Assembly (NCBI GenBank): GCA_029204225.1
Contig: CM055107.1
Coordinates: 11,479,068-11,543,067 of the forward strand
Direction: 5' to 3'
Length of the DNA: 64,000 nucleotides
Source: Diphasiastrum complanatum
Taxonomy: Eukaryota > Streptophyta > Lycopodiopsida > Lycopodiales > Lycopodiaceae
The position numbers and the translations under genes are program-made. A model generated the notes under the pieces. It had not been told where the DNA came from and made no database searches. It saw only the letters and a list, made by a program, of their open reading frames with translations. Position 1 is the stretch's first letter. Each line of letters starts with the position of its first letter. Of the stretch, positions 21,275 to 32,589 are shown piece after piece.

Positions 21275-22776
21275 TCCTTGTTGGTGGAATATAAAGACTA
21301 TTTTGTCTGGAGCTATAGTGATCTAAAGGGCATTCCGCCAACAATAGTCCAGCACACCATACCTTTGGTGGACGGAGCAGTCCCCAATGTAAGCCGTTAC
21401 TACCGCTGGAACTCGAATTATACAAAATTGATCAAGCAAGAGTTGTAGAAACTTATGGATGCAGATTTCATTTACGAAATTGAGCACACAGAATGGGTAT
21501 CGCCAATAGTTATAGTACCCAAGAAGAATAGCAAAATGCGTATCTGTGTGAATCTGAAGACACTTAATGCAGTTACCAAGAAGGACCATTTTCCTTCACC
21601 ATTTACGAAAAGTGTCCTCGATAGAGTAGCTGGTGACGAAGCCTACAATTTTTTGGATGGCTTCAACGGCTACAATAAGGTGAAAATAGCCCCCTAGGAC
21701 CAGCACAAGACAACATTTGCCACAGAATGGGAAACTTATGCCTATAAAGTGATGCCATTCGGACTTCGCAATGCCCCAAGCACTTTCCAGCGAGTCATGC
21801 AAGTGGCATTCAAAGATTATTTGCAAAAATTTCTGGAAATTTTCTTGGACGATCTGTGCGTGCATGGACCAGATTCAGAACACTTATCCAATTTGGAAAA
21901 GGTGCTACAAAAATGCCGTGAATACCAGATCTCCCTGAATCCAGGAAAATGTCAATTCTGGGGGACACATGGCTTGATACTCAGCTGTATAGTATCAAGA
22001 CACGGGATCGCCACAGATCTATAAAAAATCTGGATCATTGTTGATCTACCACCATTGGGGACGATCCGCGAGGTCTACATTTTCATGGGTCATGCTAACT
22101 ATTATAGGATCTTCATTCTTGAATTTGCGGAGTTAGCCAGACCAATTTACAAGCTCACAACGGATCCACATTGGAATGAGGAAGCTCTAAAGGCTTTCCA
22201 GAAGATTAAGGATGCAATGGTCTCAGCACCAATCCTGCGACCACCCAATTGGTCCATTAAGTTCCATGTGCATACGGACACATCAAAGTATGCAGTTGGA
22301 GCAGTCTTAACCCAGCCAGGTGAACACAAAAAGGATTTTCCAATCCGATTTGCAAGCCAACAACTCATTGATACCAAAATGAATTATTCAACCACATAGC
22401 GAGAAGCACTGGCAATGATCTATGCGGTTAAGAAGTTTCGACACTATTTGATGGCCACACATTTTGCTTTTTATACGGACCATCAACCCTTGCTATATCT
22501 TGTTAATAAAACTTGCAACACCGGGAGAATCACCAGATGGCTCCTGTTGTTGCTGGAATTTGATTTTCGGATAGTAGTTCGCAAGGGAAAACAAACTACA
22601 TGGCAGATCATGTGTCACGAATCAAGGAAAAGGAGATTGCAACACAACCTGATGATGAGCTGGCAGATGCTACCTTATTTTATGTAGATACGGTACCAGA
22701 ATGGGCTGTCGACATTGTTGAATATCTAATGCGGGGCCAACCAGACAAATCACTACCAAAGACGAAACAGTAGAAA
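21275..22776 (+). pseudogene. Gypsy D reverse transcriptase and RNase H
   Basis: RT motifs in order: EHTEWVSPIVIVPKKNSKMR, RICVNLKTLNAVTKKDHFP, YKVMPFGLRNAPSTFQRVM, and the catalytic FLDDLCVHG, where YVDD/YLDD is more usual. Then CQFWGTHGLI (thumb). RNase H follows: FHVHTDTSKYAVGAVLTQPG (Asp), a stop within ST-T-REALAM, then HFAFYTDHQPLLYLV and a tail ending in FRIVVRKGKQ. Stops lie near 21447, 21695, 22022 and 22397, and there is a frameshift near 22600-22690. Confidence 0.93.
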
Positions 22777-23943
22777 TTGATCTTGAAAGCTAGACCTTAC
22801 CAGTTGATTGCCGACCAGTTGTACCGAAGAGGTCCAGACGGAATTCTTCAGCGGTGTATTCTTCCTCATGAGACCACCCAGATCATTTCGCTTTCACATG
22901 AACGCATGGGTGGAGGTCATTTTGCATCTGACATTACAGTTCACAAGGTCCTGCAATCAGGATGTTGGTGGCCAATGATTCATAAAGACACAGAAGAGTA
23001 CTTGAAAAAGTGCGATGTGTGCCAAAGGGCAAGAAGACCAACGAGATTGAACTATGATCTACTGCACCCAGTCTTAGCCCAAGCACCATTTGAAAAATGG
23101 GGATTGGATTATATTGGTCCAATTCACCCTACAGCAAGGAGTTCTCAGGCTCGATACATAATCGTAGCCACAGACTACCTCACCAAATGGGTCGAAGCCA
23201 AGGCAGTACGAGTAGCAGACGCTAGGACCATTGCCAAGTTCCTTTATGAAAATATCATTGTGCGCTTCGGGTGCCTAGTGGAACTAGTTAGTGATCGCGG
23301 AAGCCATTTCATCAACGAGACCATCAAGGTCCTATTGGAGGAATTCTTTGTGATCCAGAGAATCAAGTTACCTTATTATCCTCGTGGTAATGGGCAAGCA
23401 TAATCATCCAATAAGATCTTGTGTAGCGTGCTCACGAAAACAATTGAAGCTAGCAGATCAGATTGGGAACACAAGTTGCATGCTGCACTGTGGGCATTCA
23501 GAACAACATATAAAGAGAGCACCAATCAAACACCCTTCCAATTGGTATATGGTCAGGATGTTGTGATGCCAGTAGAGTTTTTAGTTCCATCATTAAGAAT
23601 TGCCACCGCACAACATCTTAATGAATCCAAATCTCTACAGCTACCCCACGAAGCTCTGCATAAACTCTGTGAAACATGCTTACTAGCTGTGCATGCACTG
23701 GCAGCGAAAAAGAAAAGACGCAAGGCTTGGCATGATCGCAGATTACAAAAGAAGGATCTTCGTTCAGGAGATCTTGTCCTGATGTATAAAACCAAGGCGA
23801 TCAAGGGGAAGTTAAAATTCATGGGCAAAGGTCCTTATAGGATCAAGGAAATTCTTAATCATGGGGCCGTGAACTTAGAATAGCTTGATGGGACGCCCTT
23901 CGACACACCCATCAATGGTAGTCGGTTGCACAAGTACTGGCCA
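22777..23943 (+). pseudogene. Gypsy D integrase
   Basis: HHCC module: SHERMGGGHFASDITVHKVL, then CDVCQRARRPTR. The DDE core: KWGLDYIGPIHP (Asp), VELVSDRGSHFIN (Asp), and the Glu position lost to a TAG in YYPRGNGQA-stop-SSN at 23401 (Glu codon GAA changed to TAA). It continues with WAFRTTYKESTNQTPFQLVY and a C-terminal GPY/F-like module (KGPYRIKEILNHGAVNL), ending near 23943. Apart from those stops it is well preserved. Confidence 0.93.
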
Positions 23944-23949
23944 CCATAG

Positions 23950-24790
23950 TAAGACAGATCCAGATTGGGGGTGGCACGTTACAAAAAGCTTATCTGCTCA
24001 GCCATTACTGCTAGATCTAAGGAGATCCAGCCAAATCAAGCTAAATCCATCAAGATTCAGCCAGATCTGGCAGGATCAAAAAAATCTATCAGAATCCCAA
24101 GAGGATCCAGATCCTGATAGGGTCAAAAGAAAGCAGATCATCAGACTGAATGAGGGATATACTACCAAGAATCCATCATAACTTCCAGAGCACTATCAAC
24201 AGTCTAATCAAGTCTGGATGAAGCTGATTACTAGTATACAAAAGTTAAAAATTAGAAAATCTCGAGATCTCGTCAAAAAAAACACTCTGAAGGAGCACTT
24301 TTTTAATGATTTTTTGAGATCCCCTAGGAGATAGCTCTTGAAAATTGGACAATCACCAGATCTGACCTAGATGCATCCATGGAAATCTCTACGAGAGTTC
24401 CTGATGGAGGAATCATCATTTTTTAGTGTATGTGAGAGTTTCCAGAAGCAGAATTTTCAGAACCCTCGCAGAGCATCAAGATCAACTTACCAACTCTCGC
24501 AAAGTTTCTAAATGAAATTAGAGCGATAAAATTAGCCTACCTACATGGTCTGATCTTGGAAATACAATCACGGAAACAAGTTGTGCGAGAGATTACTTCC
24601 CGCGAGAGTTAAACCCTCGAAGAACCTTCGCATAGCAGTCAAACTCTCGTAGACTTATCTGAGGTCTTAGAATTTTGTGAAGAAGGTGCATGCCAAAATT
24701 TGGGTGAAATTCAACAAGGAAAAGTGAATTTCACCTAATACGCACTCTAAATTCCACTATATAAGGGCTGAATTCGAGTCATTTGTCACC
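23950..24790 (+). promoter_or_regulatory. Polypurine-like tract and promoter-like segment of gypsy D
   Basis: Just after integrase the plus strand has agattgggggtgg (about 23963-23975), which could be a polypurine tract. A TATA box, CACTATATAAGG, lies at 24757-24768, followed by TGAATTCGAGTCATT and GCTAGCGAAGCTCT. The same TATA, GAATTCGA and CTAGCGAA blocks lie in the same order after integrase in element E. Either this is the 3' LTR (U3/R) or an internal promoter for the downstream coiled-coil frame. No second LTR copy is in the window. Confidence 0.6.
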
Positions 24791-25212
24791 TTTGCTAGCG
24801 AAGCTCTGCCGCCCCAGATGGCATCAGGATAAATGAAAACCTGATCGAGGACAATGACGATGGAATTCCACAAGTCATCGGGGCCGATACAACACAAGCC
24901 CCTGCCAGTGCCAGTGTACCAACTGCTCCCACGGATCTAACGACGACATACCAAACCCTAGGAAAATACATCTTGGATGCGATAGCAGCCAAAGCTATTC
25001 TGAAAAGCAGGGTACTATAGTTGGCAACAAATAATACACAGCGAGCAAACCTCACCAAGCTGTATCAAGAGCTGATTCTAGCTCAGCAACATGAACAAGC
25101 AGGGCACCAGGAGATTGCCAAGTTGCAACAGAAGGAGGAGGGCCTAAACAAATATATTCAAAGCCTCTCCAAAGCACTAACGGAGGCCTCCACAAAGGTG
25201 TGGGAGCTCTAA
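24791..25212 (+). pseudogene. Gypsy D accessory coiled-coil reading frame (fragment)
   Basis: An open stretch reading INENLIEDNDDGIPQVIGA, then after a TAG at 25018 an Ala/Gln/Leu/Lys-rich segment with KLYQELILAQQHEQAGHQEI and LNKYIQSLSKALTEAS. Heptad-like spacing suggests a coiled coil. It aligns with the coiled-coil block of element E (34489-34836, with LEEYISSLQNALTT). The function is unknown. It ends after KVWEL at 25210. Confidence 0.6.
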
Positions 25213-26998
25213 ATTGAAGCATCCCAATGAGGATCATTGTGAATGTTAGCCAATAAGATTGAGGGGCAAGGGCCTTTCCCATTTCATAAAAAGGCACCAT
25301 TTGTATACTATTTCCATGCCTAATGAGAAGGAGGAAACTCTACCATTTTTGGAAGAGAAGCATCCTCATTTACTATTCACTACTTGTTATTGCTCTTGGT
25401 TGTGGTTTCTATTGCTTTCCATTTCCATGTTTTATTGTTTGCCATAGTGAATGTTTTTCCATTAGCAAGCATAAGGAGCATTTGAGCTAACCTCCACCCT
25501 CACTCTCTTTCTCTTATTCTCCATCCCTTCCCTTCAACCAAAACTATGATGAATGTTAGTGTAGAGGAGTAGAGTTAAAGAGGAGTAGCATAGTGGTGAG
25601 TAGAGTTAAGGGAGAAAGTAGGAATTTAACTAAAAACAGCATCTATGCATAGTTAGGCACCTATCCAGTGATCTAATCTTTGTTGACAGGCGGAAGGGCT
25701 ATACTACGAGAGATCTTCGACTCCACACTATTCATCTTGGGTGCAATCCTTGATGTTTGATTGATGTTTACAAATCCAAATGATATTTAGGTCCTCTGAT
25801 TTTAATATTATCAAGCTGCAAGTATAGATTCTTGGAAAGACTATTACCAAATTCAACTATTATTTTATGAATTATGGTAATTGTCAAGTTTGGATCATTT
25901 CAAATGTTGGGATAATTGAAATATACTTTAGATTACAAAGTGCCATTTAATATAAGAGCTCCAACAAAATGAATCTGAATGAAATCTGCTTTATTTAAAT
26001 TCTTTGACACAATTACAAAATGTGAGAATAGTGTTTTTTTTATCCATTTCATCAACGACAAGATCCAAATAATTTTGAGAAGATTCCAATCATTTTTTGT
26101 TTATGTTTTGCAAGCTTTTGTCTTTCCATTGTTTGTTGTTCACAGCGCAATTGGAGTGATTCTGTAATCTCCACTGAAAAATACAAAAAAAATTGATTAA
26201 TCAATGAAAATATAAATGAAATCCAACAAATCTAAGATAAGAGTAAGATAATCATTAGAAATAATAAAATACATATTGTCAAATACCTTTTTCTTGTGGA
26301 GTTTTAGCTTGTTCACTGAGCGCCTTCAACTACTCGCAAGTCGAACAAACAAACATGTTAGATTTTTTAGAAACTTTCATAAGACCAAAGTTCTTTTTCC
26401 AAACTTTCACAAAATATGAACAACTCAAAATGTGGAACATTCTTGGACAAGGCAAAATATTTGTACATAAAAAATATTTCTAATTCTATGAAATTTTCTA
26501 GAAGATAAAAATATTAAAAATTTGATAGCTTTTCGGCATGTCAATGAAATGCATTAACCATGCTTTTGCAGTTAAGGCATCTAAAAAATTGTCTTGAACC
26601 GAACCTTGCAAACTTGGATCTTTCCATAATTTATGTGGATTCAAGTAGGTCTTGAATTTTTAATTGCGTGAACATCTTTGAAAGCATTACGACATACTTC
26701 AGTTGTTTGTAGAAAATAAAACTAAAATTTTAATTCAGTTCTTATAGTCGAACACATATAATAATTATGATCATCTTTTGTCCGTGAAAAAAAAATTATT
26801 CAAATACGTCTGATTTTAGCATTTCTCAACTTCTATAATCAACTGAAAACACAACAAACTACATTTCAGACCATGTAAATTCTATTAGGTTTAAGCAATA
26901 GTTTTTGACATTTAGTCATTGCACGACTTGCTTGTAAATTTCTCCTAAATCTTTCATTTCTCTTTGATTCTGCTTTGTAAGAAGAACTTGTGCATGTT
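25213..26998. other. AT-rich region without recognisable genes
   Basis: About 1.8 kb. A C/T-rich stretch near 25490-25530 and some short open frames (for example 25979-26167, dominated by Phe/Ile/Val codons) are present. I see no protein family, LTR or RNA gene. Confidence 0.5.
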
Positions 26999-27183
26999 GC
27001 ACCATGTTATGTCCCCATGTCCAATATGTGGGATTCGGATTAATTCCTGACATGGATAGCCAGTTTATCTAGTATATATGATTATTAGTTATGCCTCGTC
27101 ATTCCGAACTTGGCCGGTAAAGTAATTAATAATCATATGAGGGCCCAGACCTATAATTGGACATAGGAGCACTTGCATGGTGT
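26999..27183. mobile_element. Fold-back MITE-like element
   Basis: About 185 bp with long imperfect inverted halves. The left end reads GCACCATG...CCATGTCCAATATG and the right end, reverse-complemented, ACACCATG...CTATGTCCAATTAT. The inner parts TATATGATTATTAG and its partner also pair, so the whole element can fold into a hairpin. No coding capacity. The target duplication is unclear. Confidence 0.55.
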
Positions 27184-27359
27184 TTGACTGTTATAATGCA
27201 AGAATAGAAGGTCAATTGCTTATGCAAGTTGCATGGCGATCCTAAGAGAAATATTCTCTCCTCATGGGAGAGAATATATACTAGTGGAAACTCGCCCATC
27301 TACCTATTGGATTTTCTGATCCTTGAAGCTAGGAGCCCCTCCTCTCTTGCATTCATTCA

Positions 27360-27460
27360 CCGTGGCATGGGGGTTAAGTGGTTAGAGTATTGACTAGCCA
27401 TTTCCTGTTGGTTGGGTGATTTTGCTCCACAGATGTCCTTTTGGTTGCATGTAACAAGAT
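27360..27460 (+). mobile_element. Possible tRNA-derived SINE head
   Basis: GGGGGTTAAGTGGTTAGAGTAT resembles the A-box region of a tRNA (D-arm). A matching B box is only weakly visible (ggttgggtgattttg). Could be a decayed SINE. Confidence 0.3.
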
Positions 27461-27566
27461 CTAGTCAGATCTTCACTAGGCAATTCTTACACACCAACAG
27501 TCGGTAGAGAACTTATATTAGCAACTTGTTCTTCTTGAAAACATTCTCTCTTGTCTTTTTTAATCT

Positions 27567-27820
27567 CATTAGAAGGTTCTAAAATCTCTTCTAGATTTGA
27601 AAATATGAATCTTTTTTATTTTGCAGGTGTAAGTCTCTTGGACCTCCTTACATGTCTTAAAGAGTTCAGATAACCATTCACCAAATTGTTGAGAACCTGG
27701 AGTGGCTTCATGATATGCAGCACAAACCTTGATCTCCAAAGAAAAACTAGAACATCTTCTGTAGATATGGATTGTGAACATGATTGTTGTAAAGATTCAC
27801 ACATGTGGAAATGTCCTAAT
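27567..27820 (-). pseudogene. Unidentified coding-like segment
   Basis: Two overlapping minus-strand frames are open through this segment. One reads SISTEDVLVFLWRSRFVLHI, the other KVCAAYHEATPGSQQFGEWL and then SELFKTCKEVQE. The second has a natural amino-acid mix. No family recognised. It lies beside the LTR of copia F and inside the inverted-repeat block. Confidence 0.3.
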
Positions 27821-27821
27821 G

Positions 27822-28493
27822 TGTGAGAATGATCTCCTAAGCAAAGCTTATGCACTTTAGATCAACACTAGATTGAAATCCAAGATCTATGTCAAAATCT
27901 AAGGCAAAGAGGCAAAGATAGCTGCATAGATTGATAACCAAAGTAGTTTCACACATGGGAATTGAAAAAACTAAGTCCCAACAAGCTCCTCTCCTCGGGT
28001 AGAGAGAGAATAGACTAGTTGGTCTCGGGCAGAGAGAGAAAGTAATACACACAAAAACTTGATTGCACTCAAATTTGCTCAAAAACTCAATTACATAATG
28101 ATTAGTAAAGAGAGTACATATAAAACTTGTGGAGATCCACGCTTAGATCATATTGGACCCCAAATCCTAGCCTCTCTAATTCTAATGGATGAGTGTGACA
28201 TCCATCTTGCAATTTTGTTGGACCCCTCATAAGGATTTCTCAATTTTGATTGGACCCTTGACCTTTGGCTTGATCACTCATCAAATTACATTTACACAAG
28301 TGTCACAAGCCTAACTAGCTCGAGTTTGCATCATAAACTACTTTTGGCCAAATTGTTGCCTTACAAGTGAAATTGACCATTTTGCCATCTATATGTCAAT
28401 TTTGGCCCTATCAAAGTCCTACACAAAGATACTTGACATAAAAACTTAGCAAACTCCTAAAGCTATGATAGATAACTTTTTATGATTTTCACA
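27822..28493 (-). repeat. 3' LTR of copia F
   Basis: Inferred from its ends: TGTGAGAATGATC at the left and GATTTTCACA at the right on the plus strand, about 672 bp. It lies directly 3' of a copia RNase H tail on the minus strand. Only one copy is in the window, so the borders rest on end symmetry and position. Confidence 0.6.
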
Positions 28494-28690
28494 CTCCTAA
28501 AAAGTTTTCTAATCTAGGAAAGCATGAATCTTGGAATCATTCCAAGATTGGATCTATGTTTGATGAAGGAACTCTTGACTAGAGGCTTGGTGAGTAGATC
28601 AACAATACAAGATGATGAATCGATATGCTCCAAATGGATCTCTCCTCCAGTAAGCTTTTCTCTCACAAAGTAATGTGCCACTCATTGGAG
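28494..28690 (-). pseudogene. Copia F RNase H C-terminus
   Basis: The minus strand reads HYFVREKLTGGEIHLEHIDS, then SCIVDLLTKPLVKSSFIKHR and SNLGMIPRF, the invariant tail of plant copia RNase H (HFVRE, VDLLTKPL). The rest of pol is absent upstream (28690-28990), so this is a 3'-end fragment with its LTR. Confidence 0.85.
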
Positions 28691-29220
28691 AAACTTAGAG
28701 ACCGACAAGGGCCTTTGAAAAAAATATTTTCTATTTTTTTTCTTATTTTCGTTGCCATGTGGACCAATTGAAACCTTAGCTTCGGGCTACGTAACGTAGA
28801 ATTTTTCAAATATAAATAAAATAAAAACTTTTTAAATATATTGTTGTTTCGTCGGGCAGCATGTGGAAATGCTATTGGTTGATGAGGCCTGCCCTTCCAG
28901 CTCATCATTGTCCGAAGAGACCCAAAAATATTGAAAATGAATATGACAGATGGTTGAGATGAGAAAATCGATGTACCATCAATGTATATGCATTGTCAAA
29001 TCATGGTTAACAAGGTTAACCAGAGTTAATTTTTGGTGCCAAATAGATCAATGTTTCAAATTTTTGCCAACACTTTTTCTCAGATTCATGGCTTTTTGTC
29101 TACGCAAATTTTCAAATTCATAGTTCATTGTTTCAGATTTTTGTCAAAGACAAAAAAAAATAAAGGTAAATGGGTGCCACTCGATCAAGACTTGGAAGCC
29201 AGTGGACATTCAAAATGAAG
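28691..29220. other. Spacer with no recognised feature
   Basis: AT-rich DNA between the copia F fragment and the exon pair at 29221. Short open frames exist, but none has a recognisable motif. Confidence 0.45.
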
Positions 29221-29546
29221 AAATATTGAGATTATATACAATGATGTCGTTTTGACATGTGTTGAGGTGGAAGAAGATTGGAGTTCAAATTACATCCTAC
29301 GGGAACTATTGCTCCTACAAAACGATGTACTTTCAAACTTCAGATTCATTTTCAATGGTAAACTCGTAAGTAACTATAAACACTCGATCTTTTATGAATA
29401 GTTTCAATCAAAATTTTCTAATGCAATCTCTGTACTAATTCTAACTAACTTATATTAGTTTTATGCAGGTACGTAAAAGACATGAGCTCGAGATCAAATG
29501 CAAAGATATTGGCGAAACAATCCAACTTATGGAAGAACATTGAGAT
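29221..29546 (+). pseudogene. Spliced-looking exon pair of an unidentified gene
   Basis: The plus-strand frame IEIIYNDVVLTCVEVEEDW continues to LLLLQNDVLSNFRFIFNGKL and meets a perfect 5' splice site (CTC|GTAAGT) at about 29366. A 3' splice site (TTAGTTTTATGCAG) ends near 29468. The second exon continues in frame as VRKRHELEIKCKDIGETIQL and stops at 29544-29546. The intron is about 100 bp. I do not recognise the family. It could be the 3' end of a captured host gene or of a gene belonging to the inverted-repeat block. Confidence 0.45.
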
Positions 29547-29769
29547 TCACTATCAGTAAATACATGCCAATCTTCATGTCTTTTTATCAATATAGAAAAT
29601 TGCATTCCAGTATTACACTATGGACACAACTTGATTGTAAGAATCTATATTGATATCAATAAAAAAAATCCATAAACGGGTTGTTTACGTGTAAAATGAT
29701 TGTATCTTTTTTTTTTTATGTCTCTCTATTTACAAATAGATCTCTATTCAATCAATTTTTCTATATTTT

Positions 29770-30087
29770 CTTTTGAATATTAGGAACTGATAAGGCAACA
29801 GCTCCTATAATAATCTCGCCCTCCTCTGTTTTGGGAAGGGCCTCAATGCCTTTTAAGGCAAGAGGAATATCTGCTATAAAATTTTCTTTCTCTGTATTAG
29901 GAAGGACTTTTATTCCTTTTTGATCATATAAAATAAGATCTGCATCCTAAGCAACCTGAAAGGCTGTTAAGACATAAGCAACTTCCTTTTGAGAGCCCTC
30001 AATTTTAGGTGCAACGCTTATACCACCGTATTGGACATAGGTTCTGATCAACTCTTGCCGAAATCTATATACATCATCAATCAAAGA
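29770..30087 (-). pseudogene. Unidentified coding remnant at the right inverted-repeat arm
   Basis: A minus-strand frame of about 95 codons with one TAG runs out of the right arm. It starts around SLIDDVYRFRQELIRTYVQY, continues GGISVAPKIEGSQKEVAYVL, later KGIKVLPNTEKENFIADIPL, and ends near 29770 after VALSVPNIQKKI. Codon use and residue mix look like real protein. In the left arm the same frame leads into a different continuation. No confident family: retroelement, viral-derived and host origins all remain open. Confidence 0.4.
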
Positions 30088-32154
30088 ATTTTATTAAGAT
30101 AACATGCCTTTTTATTAGAAAGAATTTTAGCCTCTCTTTTCTTTACAGTATATTTCCATACTCTAATTAGTTAGTCATAACAAAATATTATCATCCCTTA
30201 GTGGTGACTTTTCTTCAAAAAAATCATGAACCATGATTATGATAATGTCTAGATTTTGGAATACACATTTGAACTTATATTTTCAACATCATTGATATCA
30301 TGCTTTCAATAAAATCAGTATTCCACTAATCAGTGTCAATAGTATAACAATTCATGAAAGTAAATATGTCAACTAGTCTATCATTGTGATGCTCGGTAGA
30401 TTGACATGAAGTAATAATCCAGTTTTCAAGACTCAAACTTCAACAAAAATTTGCAAGTCAAACTTTAAGCAAACTTTCCTTCTTACAAATAAGCTGCGAA
30501 TTTTGATATTTATTTGATGTAGCTCAAACTTCATTTTTTTTTTCATGAGTTGACTAAGGTCACTAAATCATGAAAAGGAACAAAAGAATTCCTGACATCA
30601 ACTCCTAGTCTTGTGAAGAACTAGGCTTTCCTTGAGCCTTGATTTTGATCGCTTACAAAGTATCTTTTTATTCTAGGTGAAAATCCTCCTCAATCTCCAA
30701 GTAACCATATTTATTAATTTTCCACCATGATAGAGACAATTGGTCAAGAAGAGTTACAAAATAACAAAATAACAAAAGAAGTGGCATCAATCAATAGGAT
30801 CTAAGATGTGTTTGGGGACTAGAGAACAAGTATCAACTAATTAATCATGTATTTTCTCATTATACTTTCAACAGAATCAAAGAAATATAATGCTCATGTC
30901 CATCTATCACATAAGCACTAGGAGTGGTTCACGTAATATCTAGTGTGTTCTTCCTCCATATCTATTTCAATCAATTCTTTTAACCACAAAAAATATCTAT
31001 AATAAACTTTAAAGCCTCTTGTGCATATTCATAAAAATTCCTTCTAATTCTAGTCCTATATTATTAACAACATGTCTATTGAAAATATATATTACTTTTA
31101 CATTTCTCTAGCTCACCAATTATAGGCCTTGATTTGTATAAGAGTGTTGCTCTTGAAAATACCTCAAGCTGATATATGTAACCATTGTATGTAACCATTG
31201 GAAGTTGTAGGCTACATCATCAATGTACTATCTCTAATGCAAGTTGGAATTCACTATTTTTTTTTTCATAAGGTCCATAATTACATACACTCTTTTGTGG
31301 ACATTTTTCGATTATCTCATGTATTTACCAATAGACTTGTGAAGACTTGTTATGACGTTTCCTGACCAGTACACAATCATATAAAATGACTATTTAGTAG
31401 ATTATTATTAATGTTCCACGTGTAGGTGCTATTATGTTTTTATATTATGCTTGTCGCTCACTAAAATTTTTTTACGTAGCTCCCATACTAAGGAATTTGA
31501 TGGACTCACAAAATTTTAGATTTAGAGTCATGACAAAACCTCATATGATCTTCTAGCATGTGTGTACAAAGAAGTAACTTGGCATATGAAGGGAATGTTA
31601 ACATTCTTATTTCATCCTTTGTATTTTTCATCAAAACACTTGAGCCAAATAATGTGATGGATTTACATAATTTCAAATTAAATGTCATGACAAAATATCA
31701 CATGATCATCTAGCATGCATGTATGAAGAAGCAACTTGGCATATCTAATCCTCTTTAAAAATGTTCACATTCTTATTTCATCCTGTTTATTTCTCATCAA
31801 AAAACTTGAGCCTGAACGTCATGACATTTCCTACCAATAGATTGGTACATAATCAAGAAATAATTTAAGCTACTATGGATAAGAACCCATTTGAATAATT
31901 CTTTTTTTTAATGTGCTACTTTCTCAAAGATCACAAAATCTTCACATTTCAAAGGTTGCATCTACTTCTTTGAGGCAAAGCATGATATCCTTGGTAGAAA
32001 TATATTGTCCAACTCCAAGATGCTTGATGTGTTGGAAACTCCATATTCATATATAAATAGACTTTTATATGTTATCTACATCCACTCACAACTTTTAATT
32101 ATATGGATGTATGTACTAGTGTAATTTATGACACTTATGAATGGATCTTCAACT
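30076..32154 (-). repeat. Right arm of ~2-kb inverted repeat
   Basis: Reverse complement of 11330-13311, about 2.08 kb. The outer end is GGATCTTCAACT on the plus strand and the inner boundary is ATCAATCAAAG. It contains the same ~160-bp tandem duplication (about 31500-31815). Flanking DNA at 32155 does not resemble the missing copia A LTR end, so a simple insertion into that LTR is not supported. Confidence 0.9.
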
Positions 32155-32305
32155 TTCCAACTATGTCTGCAAATGCTACTTAAAGCCAGTTAATTTTTTT
32201 ATTAGCTAAATAACTCACCTACATAGTCAACTTACATTATTTTATTTACCATGCAAAAATACATTCCCTCCATTGTTTTTCACTCGTCATCATTGTAACA
32301 TGCCA

Positions 32306-32346
32306 ATTTGATAGCTTCTTGCTATTTTTTCAAGAAGCCATCAAAT
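32306..32346. other. Short perfect-stem hairpin
   Basis: ATTTGATAGCTTCTTG pairs with CAAGAAGCCATCAAAT around a 9-base T-rich loop, with a single mismatch. It is too short for a plant microRNA precursor; more likely a MITE relic or a chance palindrome. Confidence 0.4.
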
Positions 32347-32589
32347 GGTATCATCCTTGGTGACATCCAAATATAAATGAAAATTACAACTCAGTCTCTA
32401 ACTTTCCTAGAGTTTCTTCTAATATTGAAAGACTCTTGTAGTGGATTTCTTTCCTTGCCTAACCTGAATCCAAGATCTAATCAATCTAGCATCAAAGAGA
32501 CAGAGTTAATTGTCACGCGTAGGTTCGTTCCCATGAGTGATAGTTTAGTTCAGATTTCAACATGAGTGGAGAATTCACATCTATCTCTA

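Larger units (their letters stand above)
19784..25212 (+). mobile_element. 5'-truncated Ty3/gypsy element D
   Basis: Plus-strand gypsy element lacking its 5' LTR and gag. The visible order is protease, linker, RT, RNase H, integrase, polypurine-like tract, promoter-like segment, coiled-coil frame. It is the same family as element E (minus, 32590-40685): protease, integrase and the coiled-coil region align between the two. At least six in-frame stops and some frameshifts make it dead. The protease-RT-RNase H-integrase order defines Ty3/gypsy; the long linker and extra frame suggest the Tat/Athila side, but I cannot place the lineage. Confidence 0.9.

Noticed and set aside
29770-30087. Assigning this remnant to a named viral or retroelement protein
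   Set aside because: The frame looks protein-like, but I could not match catalytic or family-defining residues, so it is left unidentified.
11330-32154. Interpretation of the block as a Maverick/Polinton-type element
   Set aside because: Size and inverted ends would fit, but I see no polymerase B, integrase, ATPase or capsid motif, and no 6-bp duplication.
32306-32346. MicroRNA precursor
   Set aside because: The stem is only 16 bp and the total 41 bp, shorter than plant precursors.
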